Positions 28,137-35,894 of a stretch of DNA of 64,000 nt are shown here, piece by piece. The number at the start of each line of letters is the position of its first letter. Position 1 is the stretch's first letter. The notes below the pieces were generated by a model. It saw nothing but the letters and a program-made list of their open reading frames with translations, was not told where the DNA came from and did not search any database. The translations under genes and the position numbers were made by a program. Source of the DNA: Streptomyces syringium (GTDB lineage Bacteria; Actinomycetota; Actinomycetes; Streptomycetales; Streptomycetaceae); NCBI RefSeq assembly GCF_017876625.1, contig NZ_JAGIOH010000001.1:3534001-3598000 (forward strand). The letters run 5' to 3'.

Positions 28137-29297
28137 ATGCACCTGCGCACCACAGCCCTCACCGCTCTCGCCGCGCTGGCGGCCGCGTTCGGCCTGGCGG
28201 GCCCCGCCTCGGCCGGACAGCCGGCCCGGGACGCCGGGGCCCCCGGTGACGTCGTCAGTTCCGCGCCCACGTCCTTCCACCCCCTGCCGGGCCAGCCCAC
28301 GAACACCCGGGCCTGGCACATCACGTACCGCTCCACCACCGCCAAGGGCACCCCGAACGTCGTCTCGGGCACCGTGATCGTCCCCCGGGACGGCCGGAAG
28401 GGGCCGCGCCCGCTGATCACGTACGCGGTCGGTACCGTCGGCCTCGGTGACGCGTGCGCCCCCTCGGCCGGCTTCCCGTACGGGACCACCCTGGAGGCCA
28501 ATCTCATCCAGCAGCTGACCCTGCGCGGCTGGGCCGTCGCCGTCACGGACTACGAGGGCCTCGGCACGCCCGGCGAGCACACGTACGCGGTCGGCCGCGC
28601 CGAGGGCCATGCCGTGCTCGACGCGGCGCGCGCCGCGCAGCGGCTGCCGGAAGCGGGCCTCGGCAAGGACTCTCCCGTCGGGATCATGGGCTACTCGCAG
28701 GGCGGGCAGGCGTCGAGCTGGGCCGCCGAGCTGCACGAGGCTTACGCACCCGAGCTGGACCTCAGAGGCACGGCCACCGGCGGCGTCCCGGCCGACCTCC
28801 TCAAGACCGCCGACTTCAACAACGGCGGCATAGGCGCCGGTCTCGTCCTGATGGCCGCCACGGGCCAGAACGCGGCCTTCCCTGAGCTGGACCTGGACCG
28901 CTACCTGAACGACAAGGGCCGCGGCTACGTCGACTTCATGAAGAAGCACTGCGTGGCGATCGACGCGGTGGCGGGCCTCTTCCGGAAGATCTCCGATGTC
29001 ACCGTCAAGAACCCGCTCTACGAGGCGGACTGGCAGCGCGCCCTGCGCTCCTCCGAGCTCGGCACCCGGGCCCCCGACCGGCCCGTGTACCTCTACCACG
29101 GCGTCATCGACGAGCTGATCCCGTACGCGGTCGGCAAGAAGCTGCGCGCCGACTGGTGCGCCAAGGGCGCGAACGTGCAGTGGAAGGCGCTGCCGCTCGG
29201 CGAGCACGTGCTGGGCGTGATCACCGAGTCGATCCCGGCGGCCGACTGGCTGGCGGCCCGCTTCGCGGGCAGGCCGACGGGCGGCAACTGCGGGTGA
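28137..29297 (+). CDS. Secreted lipase-family alpha/beta hydrolase
   Basis: A 386-aa exported hydrolase similar to secretory (LIP-type) lipases. The signal peptide ends near residue 26 (GPASAG). The nucleophile elbow is GIMGYSQGGQASSWAA. A probable acid lies in YLYHGVIDELIPYAV, and the His in LGEHVLGV. Cysteines in DACAPS, KKHCV, DWCAKG and the C-terminal GNCG may form disulfides. The ATG has GGGAG upstream. It follows the AraC gene by 85 bp on the same strand. Confidence 0.87.
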   Translation: MHLRTTALTALAALAAAFGLAGPASAGQPARDAGAPGDVVSSAPTSFHPLPGQPTNTRAWHITYRSTTAKGTPNVVSGTVIVPRDGRKGPRPLITYAVGTVGLGDACAPSAGFPYGTTLEANLIQQLTLRGWAVAVTDYEGLGTPGEHTYAVGRAEGHAVLDAARAAQRLPEAGLGKDSPVGIMGYSQGGQASSWAAELHEAYAPELDLRGTATGGVPADLLKTADFNNGGIGAGLVLMAATGQNAAFPELDLDRYLNDKGRGYVDFMKKHCVAIDAVAGLFRKISDVTVKNPLYEADWQRALRSSELGTRAPDRPVYLYHGVIDELIPYAVGKKLRADWCAKGANVQWKALPLGEHVLGVITESIPAADWLAARFAGRPTGGNCG

Positions 29298-29353
29298 TCC
29301 GGAGAGGGCGCGCTCGTCCATGGGCGCGCCGGCCGGCCCCCTGGCCCGGGCCG

Positions 29354-29387
29354 GGCGGGCCGAGCCCGGGGCTCAGCCCCGCCCGCC
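29354..29387. terminator. Hairpin between convergent lipase and TetR genes
   Basis: GGCGGGC (29354-29360) pairs with GCCCGCC (29381-29387), and GAGCCC/GGGCTC can form an inner stem. Confidence 0.45.
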
Positions 29388-29413
29388 GGGGGGTCATGGC
29401 CGATCAGGTCCGG

Positions 29414-30136
29414 TCAGGGGCGCGTCGCCGACCAGCACCGGCCGTTCATGAGGTTGCCCAGGCCCGCCCAGACGAGGTTCATCAGCGTCGCCGCCGTCTC
29501 CTTCTCCGAGGGGGCGGCGTCGCCGCTGGTGTTGGCCCACGCGGCGAGCGACTCGGCGGCCCCCACGAGCGCGTGCGCCAGGCCGGTGATCTCCCGTCCG
29601 TCGGGTTCGACGGCGCAGGCGGCCTCCCGGGCCGTCGCGGCGATCAGCTGGGTGACCACGTCGACGATCTCCTGCCGCATGGCGCAGACGGCCGAGGCGA
29701 ACGGCTCGCCGTGCGTGCGGGCCTGGCAGTGCAGCACCGCCCAGGCGTCGGGGTGGGCCGCGGTGTGCGCGAAGAAGCCCAGCAGCCCGCTCCACAGCCG
29801 CCCGTCGGGGGACGCCTCCGGGTCGATGCCGGACCGCACCGCGGTCACCAGCGCCTCGGACTCGCGCCGTATGCAGGCGCTGAAGAGGTCTTCCTTCGAG
29901 TTCAGATAGAGATAGACCAATGGTTTCGAGGCCCCCGCCAGTTCGGCGATCTCGTCCATGGACGCCGCGGCGTAGCCGCGTCGCGCGAAGATCTCCACCG
30001 CCGCGTCGAGCATCTGGCGCTCGCGTACCTCGCGCGGCATCCGCTTGGCCTTGACCTTGGTCCTGATCCCGGCCCCGGTCCTGACACCGGCCCTGACCTG
30101 AGCAGCGTCGGTCTGTGCAGTCTGTGCTGTTTTCAC
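29414..30136 (-). CDS. TetR-family transcriptional repressor
   Basis: A 240-aa regulator. The N-terminal HTH reads MLDAAVEIFARRGYAAASMDEIAELAGASKPLVYLYLNSKEDLF (about residues 40-85), and a helical ligand domain follows. A basic N-terminal arm of about 30 residues precedes the HTH. GTG at 30134-30136 is preferred because GGAGGG lies 9 nt upstream; an in-frame ATG at 30145 abuts that site. A TTACC-N4-GGTAA palindrome just upstream suggests autoregulation. It lies downstream of dctA on the same strand. Confidence 0.86.
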   Translation of the reverse strand: MKTAQTAQTDAAQVRAGVRTGAGIRTKVKAKRMPREVRERQMLDAAVEIFARRGYAAASMDEIAELAGASKPLVYLYLNSKEDLFSACIRRESEALVTAVRSGIDPEASPDGRLWSGLLGFFAHTAAHPDAWAVLHCQARTHGEPFASAVCAMRQEIVDVVTQLIAATAREAACAVEPDGREITGLAHALVGAAESLAAWANTSGDAAPSEKETAATLMNLVWAGLGNLMNGRCWSATRP

Positions 30137-30163
30137 AACAAACATCCCTCCGCCCCCGTCACG

Positions 30164-30177
30164 TTACCGGCTGGTAA
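30164..30177. promoter_or_regulatory. Candidate TetR operator
   Basis: TTACC-GGCT-GGTAA is a perfect 5-bp-arm inverted repeat with a 4-bp spacer, 28 bp upstream of the proposed GTG start of the TetR gene. TetR repressors usually bind such sites at their own promoters. Confidence 0.5.
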
Positions 30178-30269
30178 TTTTACGGGGAGGAGGGACGTCG
30201 TCGAGGGTGCGGATCAAGCCGTACAGATCACGCCGTGCGCATTACGTCGTGCGGATCACGCCGCAGGGG

Positions 30270-31592
30270 TCACGCCGTGGCCGGCTGCGGCTCCGCGACC
30301 GGGGCGTCGTCGAGCTTGGACCCGTCGGCCGAGTCGTACGCCGCGCGGTCGAGGATCTTCTCCCGCGAGGCGACGAGGATCGGAACCACCGACTGACCGG
30401 CGACGTTCGTCGCGGTGCGCATCATGTCCACGATCGGGTCGATGGCCAGCAGCAGACCGACACCGGCCATCGGCAGGCCCAGCGTCGACAGCGTGAGGGT
30501 CAGCATCACGGTCGCACCGGTCAGACCGGCCGTGGCGGCCGAGCCGATGACGGAGACGAAGGCGATCAGGACGTAGTCGCGGATCTCCAGCGGCACGTCG
30601 AAGACCTGCGCGACGAAGATCGCGGCGATGGCGGGGTAGATCGAGGCGCAGCCGTCCATCTTGGTCGTCGAGCCGAACGGCACGGCGAAGGACGCGTACT
30701 CCTTCGGCACGCCCAGGCGCTCGGTGACCTTCTGCGTCAGCGGCATCGTGCCGACGGAGGAGCGGGAGACGAAGGCCAGCTGGATGGCCGGCCAGGCGCC
30801 CTTGTAGAACTGCAGCGGGTTGACCTTGCCGACGGTGGCGAGCAGCACCGGGTAGACACCGAAGAGCACGATGGCGCAGCCGACGTAGATGTCGGCGGTG
30901 AAGGTCGCGTACTTGCCGATCAGGTTCCAGCCGTAGGTGGCGATGGCCGTGCCGACCAGGCCGAGGCTGCCGAGCGGGGCGAGCCGGATGACCCACCACA
31001 GGACCTTCTGGAGCAGGTCCAGCGCGGACTGGCTGAGGTCGAGGACGGGCTTGGCCTTGTCGCCGATCTGGAGGATGGCGATGCCCGCGGCGGCGGCCAT
31101 GAAGACGATCTGGAGCACGTTCAGCTCGGTGAACGGCGTGATCACGTCGGTCGGGATGATCCCGGTCAGGAAGTCCAGCCACGAGCCGTGCTTCTTGGGC
31201 TCGGCGCCGTCGGCCGGGGTGAGGCCCGTGCCGGAGCCGGGGTTGGTGAGCAGGCCGATCGCGAGGCCGATGACGACCGCGATCAGCGACGTGATCATGA
31301 ACCAGAGCAGGGTGCGGGTGGCCAGCCGGGCGGCGTTGGAGACGTTCCGCAGGTTGGTGATCGACACCAGGATGGCGAAGAAGACCAGCGGGGCGATCAC
31401 GACCATCAGCAGCTGGACGAAGATGTCGCCGATCTTGCCGAGGGTGACCTCGAGCCAGTGGATGTCACCGCTCTGGGCGGCCCAGCCGAGCAGGGCGCCC
31501 AGCACGAGGCCGAGCAGGATCTGGGCCCAGAACGGGACCTTGGGTATGCGCCGGCGGGTGGCCGTGGCGGCGGACGCGGGTGTCGAAGGCAC
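30270..31592 (-). CDS. Dicarboxylate/amino acid:cation symporter (DAACS family)
   Basis: A 440-aa Glt/DctA-type transporter coupling uptake of C4-dicarboxylates or acidic amino acids to Na+ or H+. The fold signatures are visible but varied: the serine hairpin is SRSSVGTMPLT, the NMDGT motif is TKMDGCA, and the HP2/TM8 region reads DPIVDMMRTATNVAGQ. About eight helices plus two hairpins fit. The Arg/Asn pattern in TM8 leans toward amino-acid-type members, but I cannot fix the substrate. A palindrome lies about 230 bp upstream. Confidence 0.9.
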   Translation of the reverse strand: MPSTPASAATATRRRIPKVPFWAQILLGLVLGALLGWAAQSGDIHWLEVTLGKIGDIFVQLLMVVIAPLVFFAILVSITNLRNVSNAARLATRTLLWFMITSLIAVVIGLAIGLLTNPGSGTGLTPADGAEPKKHGSWLDFLTGIIPTDVITPFTELNVLQIVFMAAAAGIAILQIGDKAKPVLDLSQSALDLLQKVLWWVIRLAPLGSLGLVGTAIATYGWNLIGKYATFTADIYVGCAIVLFGVYPVLLATVGKVNPLQFYKGAWPAIQLAFVSRSSVGTMPLTQKVTERLGVPKEYASFAVPFGSTTKMDGCASIYPAIAAIFVAQVFDVPLEIRDYVLIAFVSVIGSAATAGLTGATVMLTLTLSTLGLPMAGVGLLLAIDPIVDMMRTATNVAGQSVVPILVASREKILDRAAYDSADGSKLDDAPVAEPQPATA

Positions 31593-31817
31593 GGGGATCT
31601 CCGGGGACGGAAGTAAGAAAAAGGGCGTTCAGGCGCCAGGAGGTCCGTAGAGACGGGATCTCCGGCCGCGGCGGTCGTGACGTCAGCGGCGGCAACAGGC
31701 CGCGGACACGCAGCGGCAAAGATCGACGTGCAGGCGCGCCACGAGCACGGGGCTCACGGCTGATCGGTGCGCTGCTGCTGTCTTCATGTCGAATACGTTA
31801 ACACTCGGACTTTGGGC

Positions 31818-31840
31818 AACTCAAAGCTCTCCTTTGAGTT
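31818..31840. promoter_or_regulatory. Palindromic operator candidate upstream of the symporter
   Basis: AACTCAAAG-CTCTC-CTTTGAGTT has perfect 9-bp arms with a 5-nt spacer. It is unusually AT-rich for the genome. On the minus strand it overlaps TTGAGT, a possible -35 with TTAACG 17 bp further on. Confidence 0.5.
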
Positions 31841-31870
31841 CAAGCACACGCGTACGGCCGGAATACGCCG

Positions 31871-31910
31871 GACGCCCCCTCGCGGAGCGGTCGCTCTGCG
31901 AGGGGGCGTC
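31871..31910. terminator. Strong hairpin terminator after the DUF4229 gene
   Basis: GACGCCCCCTCGC (31871-31883) pairs with GCGAGGGGGCGTC (31898-31910). The pairing continues inward with one G-T wobble to a tiny loop, giving almost 20 bp of stem. It lies 58 bp beyond the stop. Confidence 0.8.
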
Positions 31911-31967
31911 GATGCGTTGTGAGCGGGATTACACCCGCTGGTCCGGGTTGAGCCCGCTTGGGGGGAT

Positions 31968-32258
31968 TCAGACTGCCGCGTCCTCCTGGCCGCTGTTGGC
32001 GGCCAGCTTCTGCTTCGCGCGGTCCACGCGCTCGACGATCTGCTCGGACATGGCCTCGCGCTGCTTGCGCAGCAGCACCCAGCTGAGCGGGGCGGAGATG
32101 ACGAGCGCGAGCAGGATCATCCAGACCAGGTTCGAGCCGCGGGCGGCGATCGGGACGGCGCCCGCCCAGCAGAGCCCGTAGACCACAGCGAAGCAGGCGA
32201 TGAGCAGGCCGACACGCAGAGCGGTGTAGCGGAGCGAGGCGAACTTCTGGCTACTCAC
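31968..32258 (-). CDS. DUF4229 small membrane protein
   Basis: A 96-aa protein with two helices (about 14-33 and 43-62) and a charged coiled C-terminal tail (REAMSEQIVERVDRAKQKL), matching the DUF4229 pattern of actinobacteria. The function is unknown. GTG at 32256-32258 (VSSQKFASLRY) is used; the open frame continues upstream without family sequence. It follows the acetyltransferase gene on the same strand by 67 bp. Confidence 0.8.
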   Translation of the reverse strand: MSSQKFASLRYTALRVGLLIACFAVVYGLCWAGAVPIAARGSNLVWMILLALVISAPLSWVLLRKQREAMSEQIVERVDRAKQKLAANSGQEDAAV

Positions 32259-32325
32259 GGACGGGACCTTCTTCTCAACGGCAACCGAAAGGGTCACCGA
32301 CCAGTCAAGCACGGACCGATGTGGA

Positions 32326-32862
32326 TCAGACGAGGGGGAGCCACATCGTGATGTCGTCGCGATGATCGTCCGGCGCGACGCGGATCGCGGCGGGCACCCG
32401 GCCGACCTCCTTGAAGCCGACGGTCTCGTAGAAGCGCTCGGTGCCCTCGCCGCCCCGCACACCCAGCCGCACGGCGTGGAAGCCCAGGTCGCGGGCCATC
32501 TCTATCGCCTCGCGCATCATCGCCTTGCCCCGGCCGCCGCCCTGGAGCGCCGGATGGACCATGACCGTGACGAGGGTGCACCAGTGAGTCATCAGGTGGT
32601 GCGAGTTGAGCTTGAGGAAGGCCGTGCCGATCAGCCGGCCGCGCGCGTCCCCTTCGGCCCCCTCGTAGGCACCGAGCATCCGCGTCCCGCCGGCGGTCAC
32701 GTCGTCCAGCTGCCGCCGCATGACGGGCGCTATGTCCTCGGCGGTGACGGGCGGCACGAAACCGACGGCGCCACCGGCCTGCGAGACATCGAGCCAGAGG
32801 TCGGCGAGCTCCTCGCGGAGTGCGGGGGTGAGCTGGGGATCACGGACTAACGTAAGGGACAT
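32326..32862 (-). CDS. GNAT-family N-acetyltransferase (TTA codon)
   Basis: A 178-aa acetyltransferase. The acetyl-CoA loop is VTVMVHPALQGGGRGKAMMREAIEMA (Q/RxxGxG/A type), followed by RFYETVGFKEVGRVP. The substrate is unknown. ATG at 32860-32862 is chosen; an ATG three codons upstream is equally possible. Codon 5 is TTA (32848-32850), so expression may depend on the bldA tRNA. The next gene on the same strand is DUF4229. Confidence 0.88.
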   Translation of the reverse strand: MSLTLVRDPQLTPALREELADLWLDVSQAGGAVGFVPPVTAEDIAPVMRRQLDDVTAGGTRMLGAYEGAEGDARGRLIGTAFLKLNSHHLMTHWCTLVTVMVHPALQGGGRGKAMMREAIEMARDLGFHAVRLGVRGGEGTERFYETVGFKEVGRVPAAIRVAPDDHRDDITMWLPLV

Positions 32863-32911
32863 AGACGCCATGCAACCATTACGAAGATCGCAGTGCAATG
32901 GCCTGAGCAGA

Positions 32912-32957
32912 CACGACAGAAGCCCTGGTGGACGCGTCCACCAGGGCTTCTGTCGTG
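32912..32957. terminator. Perfect 46-bp palindromic terminator after mqnE
   Basis: The 23-bp arms are exact complements with no unpaired centre (centre ACGCGT at 32932-32937). It starts 24 bp beyond the mqnE stop and would form a very long hairpin in either direction. Confidence 0.85.
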
Positions 32958-32980
32958 AACCGGCATGCGGCTCCGGGACG

Positions 32981-34144
32981 TCAGATCCGCATCGGCTGCG
33001 GCGACTCGCGGCGCGCGGCGTCCGGGCCGGGGTACTCGCGGATGATCTCGTAGCGCGTGTTGCGCTCCACCGGGCGGAAGCCGGCGTCGCGGATGAGGTC
33101 CAGCAGGTCCTCACGGCCGAGCTTGTTCGGCGTGCCGTAGTTGTCGGCGTCGTGCGTGATCTTGTACTCGACGACCGAGCCGTCCATGTCGTCCGCGCCG
33201 TGCTGCAGCGCGAGCTGCGCGGTCTGCACACCGTGCATGACCCAGAAGACCTTCACGTGCGGGACGTTGTCGAAGAGCAGCCGGGAGACGGCGAAGGTCT
33301 TGAGCGCCTCGGCGCCGGTGGCCATGGTCGTGCGCGCCTGGAGCCGGTTGCGGACCTTGCCGTCCTTCATGTCCACGAAGTCGTGCTGGTAGCGCAGCGG
33401 GATGAAGACCTGGAAACCGCCGGTCTCGTCCTGCAGCTCACGCAGCCGCAGCACGTGGTCCACCCGGTGGCGCGGCTCCTCGATGTGCCCGTAGAGCATC
33501 GTGGACGGGGTCTTGAGCCCCTTCTCGTGCACCAGACGGTGGATGCGCGACCAGTCCTCCCAGTGGGTGTCGTGGTCGACGATGTGCTGGCGGACCTCCC
33601 AGTCGAAGATCTCCGCGCCGCCGCCGGTCAGCGACTCCAGACCGGCGTCGATCAGCTCGTCGAGGATCTCGGAGGCGGGCATGCCGGAGATCTTCTCGAA
33701 GTGCTGGATCTCGGTGGCGGTGAAGGCCTTGAGGGAGACGTTCGGCAGCGCCTCCTTGAGGGCCTTCAGCGAGCGCGGGTAGTAGCGCCAGGGCAGCGTG
33801 GGGTGCAGGCCGTTGACGATGTGCAGCTCGGTGAGGTTCTCGTTCTCCATCGCCTTGGCGAGGCGGACGGCCTCCTCGATGCGCATCGTGTACGCGTCCT
33901 TCTCGCCCGGCTTCCGCTGGAACGAGCAGTACGCGCACGACGCGGTGCACACGTTCGTCATGTTGAGGTGCCGGTTGACGTTGAAGTGGACGACGTCACC
34001 GTTCTTGCGCGTGCGCACCTCGTGGGCCAGGCCGCCCAGCCAGGCCAGGTCGTCGGACTCGTAGAGGGCGATGCCGTCCTCGCGGGTCAGCCGCTCCCCG
34101 GCGTGGACCTTCTCCTCCAGCTCGCGCTTGAGCCCCGCGTCCAT
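32981..34144 (-). CDS. mqnE: Aminofutalosine synthase (radical SAM)
   Basis: A 387-aa radical SAM enzyme joining 3-enolpyruvylbenzoate to the adenosyl group of SAM to give aminodeoxyfutalosine. The cluster motif is CTASCAYC (CX3CX2C) with FQRKPGEKDAYTM. HIVNGLHPTLPWRYYPRSL, GGGAEIFDWEVRQHI and YGHIEEPRHRVDH are MqnE-like rather than MqnC-like. The start is ATG at 34142-34144. It acts after MqnA and before MqnC; the deaminase and MqnB hydrolase are not in this window. Confidence 0.94.
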   Translation of the reverse strand: MDAGLKRELEEKVHAGERLTREDGIALYESDDLAWLGGLAHEVRTRKNGDVVHFNVNRHLNMTNVCTASCAYCSFQRKPGEKDAYTMRIEEAVRLAKAMENENLTELHIVNGLHPTLPWRYYPRSLKALKEALPNVSLKAFTATEIQHFEKISGMPASEILDELIDAGLESLTGGGAEIFDWEVRQHIVDHDTHWEDWSRIHRLVHEKGLKTPSTMLYGHIEEPRHRVDHVLRLRELQDETGGFQVFIPLRYQHDFVDMKDGKVRNRLQARTTMATGAEALKTFAVSRLLFDNVPHVKVFWVMHGVQTAQLALQHGADDMDGSVVEYKITHDADNYGTPNKLGREDLLDLIRDAGFRPVERNTRYEIIREYPGPDAARRESPQPMRI

Positions 34145-34236
34145 GCGCCCGCCTCTCCAAACATCCGCGTTTACAACCGTCTCGACCTTACTCCTCCGGA
34201 TTTCCGCGATGAGGTGCGGCCCGGCGCCCGCCCGTG

Positions 34237-34337
34237 CCGCCTGCGGCGGCGAGCGCCCTGCGGGCGCGTCCTCAATCGCCGGACGGGCTGGATGTGGCCG
34301 AGCTCAGCCGAAACCAGCCCGTCCGGCGATTGAGGAC
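34237..34337. repeat. Streptomyces-type intergenic repeat with 24-bp inverted arms
   Basis: Arms at 34268-34291 and 34314-34337 are perfect 24-bp inverted copies (beginning GTCCTCAATCGCCGG) with a 22-bp spacer. The 31 bp to the left (34237-34267) are GC-rich and recur, in reverse orientation, at 51.56-51.60 kb. I recall the TCAATCGCCGGACGGGCT block as a frequent dispersed Streptomyces element. It lies in the 260-bp spacer between mqnE and the Lrp gene, which otherwise shows no gene. Confidence 0.85.
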
Positions 34338-34404
34338 ACCGCCGCGCAGCGCAGGTGTACACGCCACAGCGCGCAGGGCCGGGCGAACACCCGCCAGAAG
34401 AGGC

Positions 34405-34860
34405 CTACGCCTCGTCCGGCAGCTCCCCCACCCGGTTCTCCCACTTGGTCGAGAGGACGATCGTCGTCCGGGTGCGGGCGACGCCCCTGGTCCCGGACAG
34501 CCGCCGGATGGTGCGCTCCAGGCCGTCCACGTCACCGACGCGCACCTTGAGCATGTACGAGTCGTCGCCGGCGATGAACCAGCAGTCCTCGATCTCCGCC
34601 AGGTCGCGCAGCCGGCGGGCCACGTCCTCGTGGTCGGCGGCGTCGGAGAGCTGGATGCCGATCAGCGCCGTGACCCCGAGGCCGAGCGAAGCGGAGTCGA
34701 CGGTCGCGCGGTAGCCCGTGATGACACCCGCCGCCTCCAGGCGGTTGATCCGGTCCGTGACGCTCGGCCCGGAGAGGCCCACGAGCCTGCCCAGCTCCGC
34801 GTACGAGGCCCGGCCGTTCTCCCGCAGGGCCTGGATGAGCTGCCTGTCCACCGCGTCCAT
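34405..34860 (-). CDS. Lrp/AsnC-family transcriptional regulator
   Basis: A 151-aa regulator. The N-terminal HTH is MDAVDRQLIQALRENGRASYAELGRLVGLSGPSVTDRINRLEAAGVITGY, and the C-terminal RAM ligand domain includes WFIAGDDSYMLKVRVGDVDGLERTI. The ATG at 34858-34860 has GAAAGG upstream; the frame is open further but that is not family sequence. It is divergent from a 42-aa gene across a 123-bp spacer containing a 20-bp palindrome, a good candidate for its own operator. The effector amino acid is unknown. Confidence 0.93.
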   Translation of the reverse strand: MDAVDRQLIQALRENGRASYAELGRLVGLSGPSVTDRINRLEAAGVITGYRATVDSASLGLGVTALIGIQLSDAADHEDVARRLRDLAEIEDCWFIAGDDSYMLKVRVGDVDGLERTIRRLSGTRGVARTRTTIVLSTKWENRVGELPDEA

Positions 34861-34918
34861 TGGCTGGCACCTTTCAATAATCAGCGAAGTCGCCGGTTTA
34901 CGTGTAGAATCTAAGGCA

Positions 34919-34938
34919 TACAGGGGTGACGCCCTGTA
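34919..34938. promoter_or_regulatory. Palindrome between the Lrp gene and the 42-aa gene
   Basis: TACAGGG-GTGACG-CCCTGTA has perfect 7-bp arms and a 6-nt spacer. Just left of it TAGAATCTA (34905-34913) can serve as -10 on both strands. The site would therefore lie at the start of the rightward transcript and upstream of the leftward one, as expected for an autoregulating Lrp/AsnC protein. Confidence 0.55.
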
Positions 34939-34983
34939 AATCATTCACCAGATCGACGTTGATCCTTCAGGAGTGAGCTTCCC

Positions 34984-35112
34984 GTGTACTCGATCGAGAT
35001 GGCCTACGCCCGGATGCGCGAGCTGCAGGACCTGGCCAACCGCTCGCGTGCCCACCAGACCGCCGACCAGCGCCGCGCCGAGGCCAAGACCCGCCGCGCC
35101 AAGAAGCGCTAG
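34984..35112 (+). CDS. Conserved 42-aa basic protein
   Basis: A very small protein reading MYSIEMAYARMRELQDLANR at the N-terminus, then an Arg/Lys/Ala-rich helical tail ending AKKR. It is all-helical and strongly basic in the last 20 residues, and might bind nucleic acid. GTG at 34984 has a good AGGAG site 10 nt upstream. The codon pattern is coding-like and I recall such a short ORF at this place in other Streptomyces. Its stop TAG overlaps the stop of the convergent UbiX-like gene by the 4 bp CTAG. Confidence 0.75.
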   Translation: MYSIEMAYARMRELQDLANRSRAHQTADQRRAEAKTRRAKKR

Positions 35113-35795
35113 TCCTCACCCGGGGAGCGCGCGGCACCGAGCTCTCCCTTCCACCGGCGGTAGAGCTGGTGCGGCACCCCCGCCGCGTCCAGCACCCGCC
35201 CGGCGACGAAGTCCACGAGATCCTGGATGTGTGTCGCCCCCGCGTAGAACGCCGGAGAGGCGGGCAGCACCACGGCGCCCGCCTCGTCCAGCGTCACGAG
35301 CTGCTTGAGCGTCTGACCGCTCAGCGGCGTCTCCCGCACCGCGACCACCAGTCGGCGCCGCTCCTTGAGCGTCACGCTCGCGACGCGCTGCAGCAGGTCC
35401 TTCGACAACCCCAGCGCCACCCCGGCCACACAGGCGGTGCTCGCCGGGACGATCAGCATCCCCTTGACGGCGTAACTGCCGGAGGACGGCCCCGCCGCGA
35501 GGTCCCCGGCCGGCCAGTAGCGCACCCGGGCGAGGTCGGTCTCGAAGGTGCCGGGCTTGCCGTCGGCGCCCAGCGCCAGCCAGTCCCGCAGATCCTCGCG
35601 CCAGTGCGCGTCACGGAACGCGATCCCGGTCTCGTCCAGCAGCGTCAGTCTCGACGCGCGGCTGACCACCAGGTCCACATCCTCGCCCGCGGCCAGCAGC
35701 CCGCGCAGCACGGACGCGGCATACGGCGTCCCGGACGCACCGGACACCCCGACCACCCAGGGCCGGCGTTGCGTTGTGTGTTCGTACGGCTCCAC
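35109..35795 (-). CDS. mqnM: Flavin prenyltransferase (UbiX-like) of the futalosine pathway
   Basis: A 228-aa UbiX/Pad1 protein that makes prenylated FMN for the UbiD-type decarboxylase. It shows the GVSGASGTPYAASVLRGL flavin loop, MLIVPASTACVAGVALGLSKDLLQRVASVTLKERRRLVVAVRETPL and the late VLPASPAFYAGA segment. It starts with GTG (35793-35795). The gene trio mqnM-mqnP-mqnL on one strand makes the tail-attachment half of menaquinone synthesis. I use the mqn name from memory; UbiX-like is the safe description. Confidence 0.9.
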   Translation of the reverse strand: MEPYEHTTQRRPWVVGVSGASGTPYAASVLRGLLAAGEDVDLVVSRASRLTLLDETGIAFRDAHWREDLRDWLALGADGKPGTFETDLARVRYWPAGDLAAGPSSGSYAVKGMLIVPASTACVAGVALGLSKDLLQRVASVTLKERRRLVVAVRETPLSGQTLKQLVTLDEAGAVVLPASPAFYAGATHIQDLVDFVAGRVLDAAGVPHQLYRRWKGELGAARSPGED

Positions 35796-35894
35796 GTCCC
35801 GAGCCTATCCGCAGCGCAACGGAAGCCCGCCGGTCACCTGCGGCGACCGGGGATCAACCGCCGGGAACCACGGACGGCCGGGCGTCGAGGCTAC

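Larger units (their letters stand above)
31593..31967. other. Intergenic region upstream of the symporter (no gene seen)
   Basis: These 375 bp hold the symporter control region, a 9-bp-arm palindrome and a strong terminator for the upstream DUF4229 gene. I see no coding sequence. Confidence 0.55.

Noticed and set aside
34171..34400. Open frames inside the 34.2-kb repeat as small genes
   Set aside because: They are translations of the inverted repeat and show no codon bias or start signal.
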